Counted from the first letter of the stretch, positions 52,088 to 62,692 are shown. The stretch is 64,000 nt of DNA from Stenotrophomonas bentonitica (GCF_002887735.1 NZ_PKQP01000013.1:1-64000); one strand, 5' to 3'. Numbers and translations: made by a program. The notes: generated from the sequence alone by a model not told the origin.

Positions 52088-53983
52088 ATGCGTGTGCGTG
52101 TATTGCCAGTTGCGCTGTTGAGTCTGATGGTCGTCGCCAGTGTGTCGGCGCAGACCTCGCCGATGACCCCGGACATTCCGGCCAAGGGCTTCGTGACCCC
52201 CACGGCGCAGGACAACTACGACAAGCGCGTGGTGATGGTGCCGATGCGTGATGGCACGAAGCTCTACACGGTGATCGTGGTACCCAGGGGCGCCAGGAAC
52301 GCGCCGATCCTGCTGACCCGCACGCCCTACGATGCGGCCAATCGTGCCAAGCGCATGGATTCGCCGAACATGCGTGACATCCTGCCGCAGGGCGATGAGG
52401 TGTTCGTGGATGGCGGCTACATCCGCGTGTTCCAGGACATCCGCGGCAAGTACGGCTCCGAGGGCGATTACGTGATGACCCGGCCGCTGCGCGGGCCGCT
52501 CAACAACACCAAGGTCGACCACGCCACCGATGCCTGGGACACCATCGATTGGCTGGTCAAGCATGTGCCAGAAAGCAACGGCAAGGTCGGCATGCTGGGC
52601 TCGTCCTACGAGGGCTTCACCGTGGTGATGGCACTGACCAACCCGCACCCGGCGTTGAAGGTGGCCGCGCCGCAGAGCCCGATGATCGATGGTTGGATGG
52701 GCGACGACTGGCTCAACTACGGCGCGTTCCGGCAGGTCAATTTCGGCTACTTCACCGGTCAGCTGGCCAAGCGCGGCAAGGGCCCGGCGATTCCCAGCGT
52801 GGGCTACGACGATTACACCACCTTCCTGCGCGCCGGCTCGGCCGGTGACTACGCCAGGGCCAACGGGCTGGACCAGTTGCCGTGGTGGCACAAGCTGATC
52901 GAACACCCCAGCTACGATGCGTTCTGGCAGGAACAGGCGCTGGACGCGCGCATGGCCAGGACCGAACTGAAGGTCCCCACGATGTGGCTGCAGGGCCTGT
53001 GGGACCAGGAAGACATGTGGGGCGCGGTCCACAGCTATGCGGCGATGGAGCCGCGTGACACCGGCAACACGCTGAACTATCTGGTGATGGGGCCTTGGCG
53101 GCACAGCCAGGTCAACTATGACGGCAGCAGCCTGGGCGCATTGAAGTTCGAGGGCGACACCGCGCTGCAGTTCCGCCGCGATGTACTCAAGCCGTTCTTC
53201 GATCAGTACCTGGTCGATGGCGCGCCCAAGGCGCAGACACCGCCGGTGTTGATCTACAACACCGGGGAGAACCACTGGGACAAGCTGCAGCAGTGGCCGC
53301 GCAGCGCGGCGCAGTCCCGGCCGCTGTACCTGCGCGCGGGCGGCAGGCTGTCCTTTGAAGCACCACAGGTGGGGGAGGCCACGTTCGAGGCGTATGTATC
53401 CGATCCGGCCAAGCCGGTGCCGTTCGTACCGCGCCCGGTGCGGTTTGCTGACCGCGACATGTGGACGAGTTGGCTGGTGAAGGACCAGCGCTTCGTGGAT
53501 GGTCGCCCGGACGTGCTGACCTTCGTCAGCGAGCCGTTGACCGAGCCGCTGCGGATCGGCGGCGCGCCGCAGGTCAATCTGCAGGCAGCCACGAGTGGCA
53601 GCGACAGCGACTGGGTGGTGAAACTGATCGATGTGTATCCGGACCAGACGCCGTCGACGCCCGAGATGGGCGGGTACGAGCTGTCGGTCTCGATGGCGAT
53701 CTTCCGTGGCCGGTACCGCGAGAGCTTCAGCGACCCGAAGGCGATCGCGAGCAACCAGGTGCTGGACTATAGATTCGGTCTGCCAACGGCGAACCATGTG
53801 TTCCAGCCGGGCCACCGGGTGATGGTGCAGGTGCAGTCGAGTCTGTTCCCGCTGTACGACCGCAACCCGCAGACGTTCGTGCCGAACATCTACCTCGCCA
53901 AGCCGGGCGATTACCAGAAGGCAACGCAGCAGGTCTGGCATTCGCCGCAGCAGGCCAGCTTCATTTCGTTGCCGGTGTACTGA
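52088..53983 (+). CDS. Alpha-amino acid ester hydrolase (CocE/NonD S15 family)
   Basis: 631 residues with signal peptide (PVALLSLMVVASVSAQ). Alpha/beta hydrolase followed by a jellyroll. Catalytic residues line up with the Xanthomonas citri ester hydrolase: Ser173 in GSSYEG, Asp306 in GLWDQEDMWG, His339 in PWRHSQ; the QED acidic residues after Asp306 match the carboxylate cluster that binds the substrate amino group. Such enzymes cleave and transfer alpha-amino acyl groups, including beta-lactam side chains such as those of ampicillin and cefalexin. Physiological substrate unknown. GGGAG precedes the ATG. Confidence 0.9.
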   Translation: MRVRVLPVALLSLMVVASVSAQTSPMTPDIPAKGFVTPTAQDNYDKRVVMVPMRDGTKLYTVIVVPRGARNAPILLTRTPYDAANRAKRMDSPNMRDILPQGDEVFVDGGYIRVFQDIRGKYGSEGDYVMTRPLRGPLNNTKVDHATDAWDTIDWLVKHVPESNGKVGMLGSSYEGFTVVMALTNPHPALKVAAPQSPMIDGWMGDDWLNYGAFRQVNFGYFTGQLAKRGKGPAIPSVGYDDYTTFLRAGSAGDYARANGLDQLPWWHKLIEHPSYDAFWQEQALDARMARTELKVPTMWLQGLWDQEDMWGAVHSYAAMEPRDTGNTLNYLVMGPWRHSQVNYDGSSLGALKFEGDTALQFRRDVLKPFFDQYLVDGAPKAQTPPVLIYNTGENHWDKLQQWPRSAAQSRPLYLRAGGRLSFEAPQVGEATFEAYVSDPAKPVPFVPRPVRFADRDMWTSWLVKDQRFVDGRPDVLTFVSEPLTEPLRIGGAPQVNLQAATSGSDSDWVVKLIDVYPDQTPSTPEMGGYELSVSMAIFRGRYRESFSDPKAIASNQVLDYRFGLPTANHVFQPGHRVMVQVQSSLFPLYDRNPQTFVPNIYLAKPGDYQKATQQVWHSPQQASFISLPVY

Positions 53984-53992
53984 ACCCTTGAA

Positions 53993-54021
53993 GGAAGTGC
54001 CGGCCACCGGCCGGCACTTCC
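53993..54021. terminator. stem-loop between convergent genes
   Basis: A perfect 13-bp inverted repeat GGAAGTGCCGGCC with a three-base loop, ten bases after the ester hydrolase stop. No T-run follows; it probably ends or stabilises the transcripts of the two convergent genes. Confidence 0.55.
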
Positions 54022-54083
54022 AGGATGCAGCGCATCTCGCCCTGTTGGGCCGAAACGTGCATCCGGCCCACCAGGATCAACAC

Positions 54084-55178
54084 TCAACCGTCGATGGTCG
54101 GGTAGTCGGTGTAGCCGTGCGCGCCACCGCCATAGAGCGTGTCCTTGTCCAGCTCGGACAGCGCCACGCCCAGACGGAAGCGCTCGACCAGATCGGGATT
54201 GGCGATGAAGGGACGACCGAAGGCGACCATGTCGGCATAGCCGGAGGCGACCGTCGCTTCGGCACGCGCCTGGTCGTATCCGTTGTTGGCGATCCATGCG
54301 CCCTTGAACTTGGCGCGCAGCGCGGCGTAGTCGAAGGCGATGTTGTCGCGCGGGCCGCCGGTCGCGCCTTCGATCACGTGGATGAAAGCGAGCGGGCCGA
54401 TGGCATCCAGACGCTCCACGGCGCGTTCGAACAACGGCTGCGGGTTGGAGTCGGCAGCGTCGTTGGCGGGCGTCACCGGCGAGAGACGTACGCCGGTGCG
54501 TTCTGCACCGATTTCCGAAACGATCGCGCTGACCACTTCATCCAGCAGGCGGGTGCGGTTTTCGATGCTGCCACCGTATTCGTCGGTGCGCTGGTTGCTG
54601 CCATCACGCAGGAACTGGTCGATGAGATAGCCGTTGGCAGCATGCACTTCCACACCGTCGAAGCCGGCCGTGATGGCGTTGCGTGCGGCCTGGCGATAGT
54701 CCTGGATCAGGCCGGGAATCTCGTCCAGGCGCAGGGCGCGCGGCTCGGAGACATCTTCAAAGCCCTTGGCGGTGAACGTCTTCGCATCGGCGCGCAGGGC
54801 ACTCGGCGCCACCGGTACCTCGCCCTCGGGCAGCAGGCTGGTGTGCGAGATGCGGCCGACGTGCCACAGCTGCAGCACGATCTTGCCACCGCGCGCGTGC
54901 ACGGCGTCGGTGACCTTTTTCCAGGCATCGATCTGGTCCTGGCTGTAGATGCCGGGCGTATCCAGATAGCCCTGGCCCAACGGACTGATCTGGGTGGCTT
55001 CGGCGATGATCAGCCCGGCGCTGGCGCGCTGTTCGTAGTACTGGATGGCCAGAGGATTGGGAATGCGGTCCTTGATGGCGCGGTTGCGGGTCAGCGGTGC
55101 CATCGCGACGCGGTTGGCGACGTCGATGGCCCCCAGACGGGTGGGGGAGAACAACTGGCCGTCAGTGGAATCTGTCAT
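54084..55178 (-). CDS. Old yellow enzyme family alkene reductase (NemA-like)
   Basis: 364 residues, FMN-dependent TIM barrel. AMAPLTRNRA, LQLWHVGRISH, GVEVHAANGYLIDQFLRDGSNQRTDEYGGSIENR (His-x-x-Asn substrate-binding pair) and ADMVAFGRPFIANPDL are diagnostic. Reduces activated C=C bonds, nitrate esters or N-ethylmaleimide with NAD(P)H. ATG at 55178 follows AAGG; the longer frame to 55340 overlaps the divergent promoter. Divergent from an SDR gene. Confidence 0.92.
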   Translation of the reverse strand: MTDSTDGQLFSPTRLGAIDVANRVAMAPLTRNRAIKDRIPNPLAIQYYEQRASAGLIIAEATQISPLGQGYLDTPGIYSQDQIDAWKKVTDAVHARGGKIVLQLWHVGRISHTSLLPEGEVPVAPSALRADAKTFTAKGFEDVSEPRALRLDEIPGLIQDYRQAARNAITAGFDGVEVHAANGYLIDQFLRDGSNQRTDEYGGSIENRTRLLDEVVSAIVSEIGAERTGVRLSPVTPANDAADSNPQPLFERAVERLDAIGPLAFIHVIEGATGGPRDNIAFDYAALRAKFKGAWIANNGYDQARAEATVASGYADMVAFGRPFIANPDLVERFRLGVALSELDKDTLYGGGAHGYTDYPTIDG

Positions 55179-55230
55179 GGGCTTACCTTGGGAGGGGGCG
55201 ACCGCCAGCGGCGGATGAAAGAAAGGATGT

Positions 55231-55242
55231 GGTCGTACGACC
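55231..55242. promoter_or_regulatory. perfect 12-bp palindrome in the nemA-like/SDR divergent region
   Basis: GGTCGTACGACC, 53 bases before the alkene reductase start and next to a TATGCT (-10-like, minus strand, 55245-55250). A TetR/NemR-type operator is possible, but no such regulator gene lies alongside. Confidence 0.35.
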
Positions 55243-55386
55243 CCGAGCATAGGGGCAGGTGCGTTGCAGCGATGGGAAGGATTGTTGCGGAGCACGCTGT
55301 GCACGTTCTGTAACGTTTTCGCGGCGTATGGTCGAGGCATGGGCAGGCAGTGCCCGCAGCCTTATTCCAACCCGAGGAACGACGCG

Positions 55387-56145
55387 ATGATTGATTATCA
55401 GCTCAAGGGAAAGGTCGCCATCGTCACCGGCGGCGTCTCCGGCATCGGCCTGGCCGTGGCCGAACTGCTGGCCGATTCCGGCGCGGCGGTGGCGGTGTGG
55501 GATCTCAAGGCCGACGCCGTCGAGAAGACCGCCGAGGCGCTGCGCAGCAAAGGCGTGAAATCGATCGGCATCGCCTTGAACGTCACCGACGAGCACGCGG
55601 TGGAAGCAGCCGTGAAGCAGACCGTGCAGGAACTCGGTGGGCTGGACATCGCAGTGAACAACGCGGGTATCGGCGGGCCGTCGGCGGCCAGTGGCGATTA
55701 CCCGGTGGATGGCTGGAGGAACGTCATCGACGTCAATCTCAACAGCGTATTCGTGTGCCAGCGGGCGCAGATCCAGGCGATGCGCAGCACGGGCAAGGGC
55801 GGCAGCATCATCAACATGGCCTCCATCCTGGGCCAGGTCGGTTTCAACAATTCGGCGGCCTATGTCGCGGCCAAGCATGGCGTGGTCGGTCTGACCCAGA
55901 CGGCGGCGTGGGAACACGCGGCGGACAAGATCCGCATCAATGCGGTGGGCCCGGGCTTCATCGCCACCCCGTTGCTGGACAAGATGGACCCGAAGGTGAA
56001 GCAGGCGCTGGAAAGCAAGCACGCGCTGGGACGCCTCGGCAAGCCGGAAGAAGTCGCCGCACTGGTGGCCTGGCTGGCCAGCGCGGATGCGGGTTTTGCA
56101 ACCGGCACTTACTACGCGATCGATGGCGGATATCTGGCCCAGTAA
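55387..56145 (+). CDS. Short-chain dehydrogenase/reductase
   Basis: 252 residues, classical SDR: TGGVSGIG cofactor loop, NNAG, catalytic Ser in NMASILG, YVAAK (Tyr-x-x-x-Lys), and PGFIATPL. An acidic residue at the end of strand 2 (VWDLKAD) indicates NAD(H) preference. Probably oxidises a secondary alcohol or sugar alcohol. ATG at 55387 is preceded by GAGGA; the longer frame upstream lacks a ribosome site. Confidence 0.9.
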   Translation: MIDYQLKGKVAIVTGGVSGIGLAVAELLADSGAAVAVWDLKADAVEKTAEALRSKGVKSIGIALNVTDEHAVEAAVKQTVQELGGLDIAVNNAGIGGPSAASGDYPVDGWRNVIDVNLNSVFVCQRAQIQAMRSTGKGGSIINMASILGQVGFNNSAAYVAAKHGVVGLTQTAAWEHAADKIRINAVGPGFIATPLLDKMDPKVKQALESKHALGRLGKPEEVAALVAWLASADAGFATGTYYAIDGGYLAQ

Positions 56146-56244
56146 GACACGTGGTGGCAGGCTCAGCCGGGCCTGCCACTGGTTTCACGGTCCCCAGACG
56201 CCCCTGTCTGCGACGCTCCGTCCATTGCCGGATGAGAGACGCAG

Positions 56245-56703
56245 ATGGGACTGGAACAAGATCTATCGATCCTGCTGCGGATTGCCGTAGCCATGCTGCT
56301 GGGCGCCACGCTCGGCATCGAACGCGAGATGGGCAAGCACGCCGCCGGACTGCGCACGCACATGCTGATCGCCGGTGCAGCCGCACTGATTGTCGGCTTG
56401 GGCGACAGCATTGCCGAACACTTCCAGGAGGAACGCTACCGTGACCTGCTGCAGGTCGATCCGGTGCGTCTGATCGAGGCGGTGGTGGCCTGTGTCGGCT
56501 TCGTTGCCGCCGGCACGATCCTGCGGGGCTCGCGCGATGACCAGGTCAGCGGCCTTACCACTGCCAGTTCACTGATCATGTCCGCCGCGATCGGTATCGC
56601 GGTTGGCATCGGCGAGTATGTGATCGCTGTCGGCGTGAGTGTGTTGTGCCTGATCGTGCTGGTGGTATTCAGCCGTATCGCCAGAAAACTGGAGTCGTCA
56701 TGA
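56245..56703 (+). CDS. MgtC/SapB-family inner-membrane protein
   Basis: 152 residues, four to five membrane helices: LLRIAVAMLLGATLGIEREMGKHAAGLRTHMLIAGAAALIV has the GxERE and RTH signature of MgtC, and ACVGFVAAGTILRG follows. The short form without the C-terminal ACT-like domain of Salmonella MgtC. MgtC proteins adapt cells to low magnesium or modulate ATP synthase; for short SapB-like forms the function is not known. Coupled (ATGA) to the following VOC gene. Confidence 0.88.
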   Translation: MGLEQDLSILLRIAVAMLLGATLGIEREMGKHAAGLRTHMLIAGAAALIVGLGDSIAEHFQEERYRDLLQVDPVRLIEAVVACVGFVAAGTILRGSRDDQVSGLTTASSLIMSAAIGIAVGIGEYVIAVGVSVLCLIVLVVFSRIARKLESS

Positions 56704-57134
56704 GCAGCGAACGTCCCTTCGAGATCCAGCGCATCGACCATGTGGTGCTGCGTGTGCAGGATCTGCCCCGCGCCGTGCGCTTCTACTGTGACGTTCTGGG
56801 CTGCACGGTCGCCCGCGAACGGCCGTCGCTGGGCATGGTGCATCTGCATGCCGGTGAGTCGCTGATCGATCTGATCAGCGTGGACGGTCCGCTGGGAATC
56901 AAGGGCGGGGCGGCGCCCGGGCGGGAAGGGCGCAATGTCGAGCATGTCTGCCTGCGCGTGGAACCGTTCGATGCCGAGCAGGTGCGCGTGCATCTGCAGG
57001 GACTGCAGGTAGAGCTCAGTGGGCCGGCCGAGCGCAATTACGGTGCCGAGGGCGATGGCCTCTCGCTGCGCCTGCGCGATCCGGACGGCAACTCGGTGGA
57101 ACTCAAAGGTCGTTCGAACGACTGTGGCTGCTGA
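56700..57134 (+). CDS. VOC-superfamily (glyoxalase-like) protein
   Basis: 144 residues. IQRIDHVVLRVQDLPRAVRFYCDVLG supplies the first His ligand, GMVHLHAGESLIDLI a second-strand ligand, NVEHVCLRVEPF the third and GNSVELKG the C-terminal Glu, the full metal-site pattern of glyoxalase I-type VOC enzymes. Start overlaps the MgtC stop by four bases. C-terminus CGC is cysteine-rich. Substrate unknown. Confidence 0.83.
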   Translation: MSSERPFEIQRIDHVVLRVQDLPRAVRFYCDVLGCTVARERPSLGMVHLHAGESLIDLISVDGPLGIKGGAAPGREGRNVEHVCLRVEPFDAEQVRVHLQGLQVELSGPAERNYGAEGDGLSLRLRDPDGNSVELKGRSNDCGC

Positions 57135-57135
57135 G

Positions 57136-57146
57136 TGGTAGGACCA
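57136..57146. promoter_or_regulatory. LldR-type operator 1 (upstream)
   Basis: TGGT-AGG-ACCA, matching the TNGT-N3-ACNA core of FadR/LldR-class GntR operators, two bases after the VOC stop and centred 97 bases from operator 2. Confidence 0.6.
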
Positions 57147-57225
57147 ATATTCGGACGTAGACCTATGGTCTAATAGGCTCGTCTCGCGTTTGGCGTTTCA
57201 ATGCGGGCTGTTCCAACAGGCATGT

Positions 57226-57250
57226 TGGTTATTGGTACTACCAATAACCA
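57226..57250. promoter_or_regulatory. LldR-type operator 2 (main)
   Basis: Perfect inverted repeat with 11-bp arms TGGTTATTGGT (57226-57236) and its complement (57240-57250) around ACT. The inner TTGGTACTACCAA matches E. coli LldR operators. It lies 70 bases before lldP. Confidence 0.85.
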
Positions 57251-57319
57251 CTGTTGGACGTTCTCGGCTCGCGCGGTGCTGACCGCGCGGACCCCTGTCC
57301 GTCTTGATGAGATCCGCCG

Positions 57320-58978
57320 ATGCAGGCCTGGCAACAACTGTATGACCCCGCTGGCAACCTCTGGCTGTCCAGCCTGATCGCGCTGCTGCCGATCGCTTTC
57401 TTCTTTGTCGCCCTGGCCGTGTTGCGCATGAAGGGCTGGCTGGCCGGCACGATCACCGTGGTGATCGCGTTGGCGGTGGCCCTGCTGTTCTATCGGATGC
57501 CCCTGTCGCAGGCGCTGGCAGCAGCCGGTTATGGCTTCGTCTACGGCTTGTGGCCGATCGCCTGGATCATTCTGGGCGCGGTGTTCCTGTACAAGGTCTC
57601 GGTCAAGACCGGACAGTTCGACATCATCCGGGCGTCGATCCTGTCGGTCACCGAAGACCAGCGCCTGCAGATGCTGATGGTCGGCTTTGCGTTTGGCGCG
57701 TTCCTGGAAGGGGCGGCCGGCTTCGGAGCGCCGGTGGCGATCACCGCTGCGCTGCTGGTCGGGCTGGGCTTCAAGCCGCTGTATGCCGCCGGCCTGTGCC
57801 TGATCGTCAATACCGCGCCGGTGGCCTTCGGCGCGATGGGCATTCCGATCATCGTGGCCGGGCAGGTGACCGGGCTGGATGCATTCGAGATCGGGCAAAT
57901 GGCCGGGCGCCAGCTGCCGTTCCTGACCGTCATCGTGCTGTTCTGGATCATGGCGATCATGGACGGCTGGCGCGGCATCAGGGAAACCTGGCCAGCGGTG
58001 CTGGTGGCCGGTGGTTCGTTCGCGATCGCCCAGTACCTGACCTCCAACTTTATCGGCCCGGAGCTGCCGGACATCACCGCCTCGCTGACGTCGCTGGTCT
58101 GCCTGACCCTGTTCCTGCGCAAGTGGACGCCGGTGCGCATCTTCCGCTTCGATACCGAGAGCAGCGCAGAAGCTGCCGCCCAGGCACTGGAGGCACCGCG
58201 CTATTCCACCGGCCAGATCGTCAAGGCATGGTCGCCGTTCCTGATCCTGACCGCGATGGTCACGATCTGGAGCATCAAGCCGTTCAAGGCGCTGTTCGCC
58301 ACCGGGGGTGCGCTGGAGCACTGGGTGCTCAAGATTCCGGTACCGGCGCTGGATCAGCTGGTGCTGAAAATGCCGCCGATCGTGCCGGTCCCGACCGGCT
58401 ACGAGGCGGTCTACACGTTCGATGCGGTCTCGGCCACCGGCACGGCGATCATGCTGGGCGCGGTGATCGCGATCGTGCTGCTGAAGATGCGCCCGGCCGC
58501 GGCGCTGCGCACGTTCGGCGAAACCGCCCGGGAGCTCAAGGTGCCGATCTACTCCATCGGCATGGTGCTGGCGTTTGCCTTCATCGCCAACTACTCGGGC
58601 CTGTCGGCCACGCTGGCGCTGGCCCTGGCGCATACCGGCAAGGCCTTCACCTTCTTCTCGCCGTTCCTGGGCTGGCTGGGCGTGTTCCTGACCGGCTCGG
58701 ATACGTCCTCCAATGCGCTGTTCTCCGCGCTGCAGGCCACCACTGCCCAGCAGATCGGCGTGTCCGAGGTGCTGCTGGTCGCGGCCAACACCACCGGCGG
58801 GGTGACCGGCAAGATGATCTCGCCGCAGTCGATCGCGATTGCCTGCGCGGCGGTCGGGCTGGCCGGCAAGGAATCGGACCTGTTCCGCTTCACGGTCAAG
58901 CACAGCCTGATCTTCACCGTGATGGTCGGCATCATCACCACGGTGCAGGCCTACTGGCTGACCTGGATGATTCCCTGA
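57320..58978 (+). CDS. lldP: L-lactate permease
   Basis: 552 residues, about 12-14 membrane helices of the LctP family ([84 protein letters not shown]). Proton symport of L-lactate, D-lactate and glycolate. First gene of the lactate operon; operators lie directly upstream. Length agrees with E. coli LldP (551). Confidence 0.95.
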   Translation: MQAWQQLYDPAGNLWLSSLIALLPIAFFFVALAVLRMKGWLAGTITVVIALAVALLFYRMPLSQALAAAGYGFVYGLWPIAWIILGAVFLYKVSVKTGQFDIIRASILSVTEDQRLQMLMVGFAFGAFLEGAAGFGAPVAITAALLVGLGFKPLYAAGLCLIVNTAPVAFGAMGIPIIVAGQVTGLDAFEIGQMAGRQLPFLTVIVLFWIMAIMDGWRGIRETWPAVLVAGGSFAIAQYLTSNFIGPELPDITASLTSLVCLTLFLRKWTPVRIFRFDTESSAEAAAQALEAPRYSTGQIVKAWSPFLILTAMVTIWSIKPFKALFATGGALEHWVLKIPVPALDQLVLKMPPIVPVPTGYEAVYTFDAVSATGTAIMLGAVIAIVLLKMRPAAALRTFGETARELKVPIYSIGMVLAFAFIANYSGLSATLALALAHTGKAFTFFSPFLGWLGVFLTGSDTSSNALFSALQATTAQQIGVSEVLLVAANTTGGVTGKMISPQSIAIACAAVGLAGKESDLFRFTVKHSLIFTVMVGIITTVQAYWLTWMIP

Positions 58979-59045
58979 GCCCATGCGCGGCAGTCCGGCT
59001 ACCGGCATCGACCCCATCGCCCGCCACGCGGGCGACAATGGCGGC

Positions 59046-59810
59046 ATGAAGAACGAACGCCTGTCCGACAAGGTGGCCGCGCAGCTGCGCAGCCTGATCC
59101 GTGAGCACAACCTGCAGCCGGGTGACCGCCTGCCGGCCGAACGACCGCTGGCGGTGCAGCTGGGGGTCTCGCGCACGGCGCTGCGCGAGGCGATCGCGCA
59201 GCTGGCCAGCCAGGGCCTGCTGAACGCGCGGGTCGGCGGCGGCACCTACGTGAGCGAACCGGCGGCCCGTGCCCGGCAGGCCATCGATGAGCCGTTGATG
59301 CCGTACCTGCCGCTGTTCCAGGGCGACCCGGAATACCGCTTCGACGTGCTGGAAATCCGCCACGCGCTGGAAGGGGCAACTGCGTGGCACGCCGCCTTGC
59401 GCGCCACCGACGAAGACCGCGCGAAGATCCGCCAGGCCTTCGACACCATGATGGCTGCGCATGGCAAGGACGATCCGGCCGGCGAGGCACAGGCCGATGC
59501 GGCCTTCCACCTGGCCATCGCCGAGGCCTCGCACAACCTGGTGCTGCTGCAGGTGATGCGTGGCCTGTTCGAGCTGCTGCAGACCAACATCTCGCAGAGC
59601 CGCGAGAAGCTCTATACCTCCGCCCGCACCTTCGAGCCGCTGTCCGTCCAGCACCGCGAGATGATGGATGGCGTGCTCTCCGGCGACCCCGAACGCGCGC
59701 GTGCCGCCGCGCACGCGCACCTGGAATTCGTGCACACCTCCCTGCGCACGCTCGATGACAACGAGGCCCGGCGCGCACGTGCGTCACGGCTTCCGTCTTC
59801 CCACGGTTGA
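59046..59810 (+). CDS. lldR: GntR/FadR-family lactate regulator
   Basis: 254 residues. N-terminal winged HTH (LSDKVAAQLRSLIREHNLQPGDRLPAERPLAVQLGVSRTALREAIAQLASQGLLNARVGGGTYV) and a C-terminal FCD all-helical ligand domain with metal-binding residues of the type Asp-x3-His (DAAFHLAIAEASHN). Lies inside the lld operon between permease and dehydrogenase, as in E. coli lldPRD. ATG at 59046 was chosen because it starts just before the HTH; an upstream ATG at 58983 is possible. Confidence 0.92.
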   Translation: MKNERLSDKVAAQLRSLIREHNLQPGDRLPAERPLAVQLGVSRTALREAIAQLASQGLLNARVGGGTYVSEPAARARQAIDEPLMPYLPLFQGDPEYRFDVLEIRHALEGATAWHAALRATDEDRAKIRQAFDTMMAAHGKDDPAGEAQADAAFHLAIAEASHNLVLLQVMRGLFELLQTNISQSREKLYTSARTFEPLSVQHREMMDGVLSGDPERARAAAHAHLEFVHTSLRTLDDNEARRARASRLPSSHG

Positions 59811-59813
59811 CCC

Positions 59814-60974
59814 ATGATCATTTCCGCCTCCACCGACTACCGCGCAGCGGCACAACGCCTCCTGCCGCCGTTCCTGTTCCACTACATCGATGGCGGCGCG
59901 TATGCCGAGCACACCCTGAAGCGGAACGTCGCGGACCTGTCGGAGATCGCGCTGCGCCAGCGCATCCTGCGCAACATGTCCGATCTGAGCCTGGAAATGG
60001 AGCTGTTCGGTGAGCGTCTGGCGATGCCGGTGGCGCTGGCGCCGGTCGGGCTGACCGGCATGTATGCGCGCCGCGGTGAAGTGCAGGCGGCGCGGGCGGC
60101 GGCGAGCCGGGGGATTCCGTTCACGCTGTCCACCGTGTCGGTCTGCCCGATCGAGGAAGTGGCCCCGGCCATCGATCGGCCGATGTGGTTCCAGCTGTAT
60201 GTCCTCAAGGATCGCGGCTTCATGCGCAATGCGCTGGAGCGGGCCAAGGCGGCTGGCGTGACCACGCTGGTGTTCACGGTGGACATGCCCACGCCGGGCG
60301 CGCGCTACCGCGATGCGCACTCGGGCATGAGTGGCCCGAACGCGCCGGCGCGGCGCATGCTGCAGGCAGTGACGCACCCGCGCTGGGCATGGGACGTGGG
60401 CCTGTTCGGCCGCCCGCACGATCTGGGCAACATCTCCACCTATCGGGGCAGCCCGACCGGCCTGGCCGATTACATCGGCTGGCTGGGCAACAACTTCGAT
60501 CCGTCCATTTCCTGGAAAGACCTGGAGTGGATCCGCGAGTTCTGGAGCGGACCGATGGTGATCAAGGGCATTCTTGATCCGGACGATGCACGTGACGCCG
60601 TTCGCTTCGGGGCCGACGGCATCGTGGTCTCCAACCACGGTGGTCGCCAGCTGGACGGGGTGCTGTCCACCGCGCGGGCGTTGCCGGCGATCGCCGATGC
60701 AGTCAAGGGTGAGCTGAAGATCCTGGCCGATTCGGGCATCCGCAACGGCCTGGACGTAGTGCGCATGATCGCGCTCGGCGCCGACAGCGTGCTGCTCGGC
60801 CGCGCCTTCGTCTATGCGCTCGCCGCGCAGGGCGAGGCCGGCGTGGCCAATCTGCTGGACCTGATGGCCAAGGAAATGCGCGTGGCGATGACGCTCACCG
60901 GCGCCAGGACCATCGCCGACATCAGCCGCGATTCGCTGGTGGACGCCACGCGTCGCCTCGCGGCCGCACCATGA
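59814..60974 (+). CDS. lldD: L-lactate dehydrogenase (FMN, quinone-linked)
   Basis: 386 residues, FMN-dependent alpha-hydroxy acid dehydrogenase. [31 protein letters not shown], and catalytic His in [12 protein letters not shown], followed by [27 protein letters not shown]. Oxidises L-lactate to pyruvate and feeds the membrane quinone pool. Three bases separate it from lldR; its stop overlaps dld by ATGA. Confidence 0.95.
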   Translation: MIISASTDYRAAAQRLLPPFLFHYIDGGAYAEHTLKRNVADLSEIALRQRILRNMSDLSLEMELFGERLAMPVALAPVGLTGMYARRGEVQAARAAASRGIPFTLSTVSVCPIEEVAPAIDRPMWFQLYVLKDRGFMRNALERAKAAGVTTLVFTVDMPTPGARYRDAHSGMSGPNAPARRMLQAVTHPRWAWDVGLFGRPHDLGNISTYRGSPTGLADYIGWLGNNFDPSISWKDLEWIREFWSGPMVIKGILDPDDARDAVRFGADGIVVSNHGGRQLDGVLSTARALPAIADAVKGELKILADSGIRNGLDVVRMIALGADSVLLGRAFVYALAAQGEAGVANLLDLMAKEMRVAMTLTGARTIADISRDSLVDATRRLAAAP

Positions 60975-62692
60975 ACGCGGCATCCCAGGGCACGGCAGCG
61001 CTGCTGGCGCAGCTGCGCGCGATCGTCGGGGACGCACACGTGCTGTGCGGCGACAAGCCGACCCGGCGCTTCCGCAAGGGCTACCGTTTCGGCGATGGCC
61101 CGGTGCTGGCGGTGGTCCGCCCGGGCACGCTGCTGGAACAGTGGCGCGCCCTGCAGGCCATCGTGGCGGCCAACGCGATCGTGATCATGCAGGCGGCCAA
61201 CACCGGCCTCACCGGCGGTTCCACGCCGGATGGTGCCGACTATGACCGCCCGGTGGTCATCCTCAACACGCTGCGCCTGACCGGTGTGCAGCTGATCAAC
61301 GAGGGCCGCCAGGTGGTCTGCCTGCCCGGGGCGACGCTGGACCGGCTGGAAAAGGAGCTGGCGCCGCTGGGCCGCGAACCGCACTCGGTGATCGGCTCGT
61401 CGTGCATCGGTGCCTCGGTGCTGGGCGGGGTCTGCAACAACTCCGGCGGCTCGCTGGTGCGACGCGGCCCGGCCTATACCGAACTGGCGTTGTTCGCCCA
61501 GGTCGATGCCAACGGCAAGCTGCAGCTGGTCAATCATCTCGGCATCGCGCTGGGCGATACCGCCGAGCAGATCCTGGAGCGGCTGCAGGGCGGCGACTAC
61601 GCGCCCGCCGACGTGGACAATGGCAACGACCGCGCCGCCTCCGACCCGCGCTATGCCGAGCAGGTGCGCCAGGTCGATGCAGCCACGCCGGCCCGCTACA
61701 ACGCCGATCCCTCGCGCCACTACGAAGCCTCCGGCTCGGCCGGCAAGCTGGCGGTGTTCGCGGTGCGGCTGGATACGTTTGCGCGCGAGCCCGGCGAGGT
61801 GTTCTACATCGGCAGCAATGCGATGGAGGATCTGACCGCGATCCGCCGCCATCTGCTGACCGCGTTCGAGCGCCTGCCGATCTCGGGCGAGTACCTGCAC
61901 CGCGAGGCGTACGACATCGGCGAACGGTACGGCAAGGACACCTTCCTGCTCATCGATCGCTTCGGCACGGCCAGGGTGCCGGCGGCGTTCGCGCTGAAAA
62001 GCCGCGTCGATGGATGGTTCGAAAGCCTTGGCCTGCGCGGGGTCACCGACCGCGTGATCCAGTGGGCGATGCGCTGCCTGCCGGGCCATCTGCCCGCGCG
62101 CATGGGCCAGTTCCGTGACCGCTACGAGCACCACCTGCTGCTCAAGGTGTCAGCGGTGGATGCCGCCGCCGCCGAAACCTTCCTGCGCACTCACTTCGCT
62201 GACAGCGAGGGCGACTTCTTCCAGTGCACGGCCGAGGAGGGGCGCAAGGCGTTCCTGCACCGCTTTGCGGTGGCCGGCGCGGCCGTGCGTTATCGCGAGG
62301 TGCACCGGCGCGAGGTCGAGGACATTGTGGCCCTGGACGTGGCACTACGGCGCGATGACCGCGCGTGGGTGGAACACCTGCCGGCCGAACTCGACGCACG
62401 CTTGGCCGGCAAACTGTATTACGGGCATTTCCTGTGCCATGTGTTCCATCAGGACTACATCGTGCGCAAGGGCGAGGATCCGCTGGCCATCGAGCACGCG
62501 ATGTGGGCGCTGTTGGACGCGCGTGGTGCGGAGTATCCGGCCGAACACAACGTGGGCCATCTGTACCCGGCCAAGCCGGCCTTGGCGGCGTTCTACCAGC
62601 AACTGGATCCGAGCAATACGTTCAACCCGGGCATCGGCCAGACCGCGAAGACGCGCGGATGGAGCAGCTGCGACTGCACCCCCCACGGGTAG
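60971..62692 (+). CDS. dld: D-lactate dehydrogenase (FAD, quinone-linked, membrane-binding)
   Basis: 573 residues, full length for Dld. FAD-binding PCMH-type domain ([40 protein letters not shown]), substrate domain, and the C-terminal cap and membrane-binding part with [18 protein letters not shown] and [11 protein letters not shown]. Oxidises D-lactate to pyruvate with electrons to quinone. Having lldD and dld coupled lets the operon use both lactate isomers. The TAG stop codon is part of the GTAG end of a REP element. Confidence 0.94.
   Translation: MNAASQGTAALLAQLRAIVGDAHVLCGDKPTRRFRKGYRFGDGPVLAVVRPGTLLEQWRALQAIVAANAIVIMQAANTGLTGGSTPDGADYDRPVVILNTLRLTGVQLINEGRQVVCLPGATLDRLEKELAPLGREPHSVIGSSCIGASVLGGVCNNSGGSLVRRGPAYTELALFAQVDANGKLQLVNHLGIALGDTAEQILERLQGGDYAPADVDNGNDRAASDPRYAEQVRQVDAATPARYNADPSRHYEASGSAGKLAVFAVRLDTFAREPGEVFYIGSNAMEDLTAIRRHLLTAFERLPISGEYLHREAYDIGERYGKDTFLLIDRFGTARVPAAFALKSRVDGWFESLGLRGVTDRVIQWAMRCLPGHLPARMGQFRDRYEHHLLLKVSAVDAAAAETFLRTHFADSEGDFFQCTAEEGRKAFLHRFAVAGAAVRYREVHRREVEDIVALDVALRRDDRAWVEHLPAELDARLAGKLYYGHFLCHVFHQDYIVRKGEDPLAIEHAMWALLDARGAEYPAEHNVGHLYPAKPALAAFYQQLDPSNTFNPGIGQTAKTRGWSSCDCTPHG

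Noticed and set aside
53993..54021. Perfect 13-bp inverted repeat as a second REP/SMAG element
   Set aside because: It lacks the GTAG end and the sequence of the element at 62689-62761; more likely a terminator-type stem-loop.
57170..59245. Minus-strand open frame of 691 codons opposite lldP
   Set aside because: Product is a His/Arg/Gln-rich artefact; lldP is unambiguous on the plus strand.
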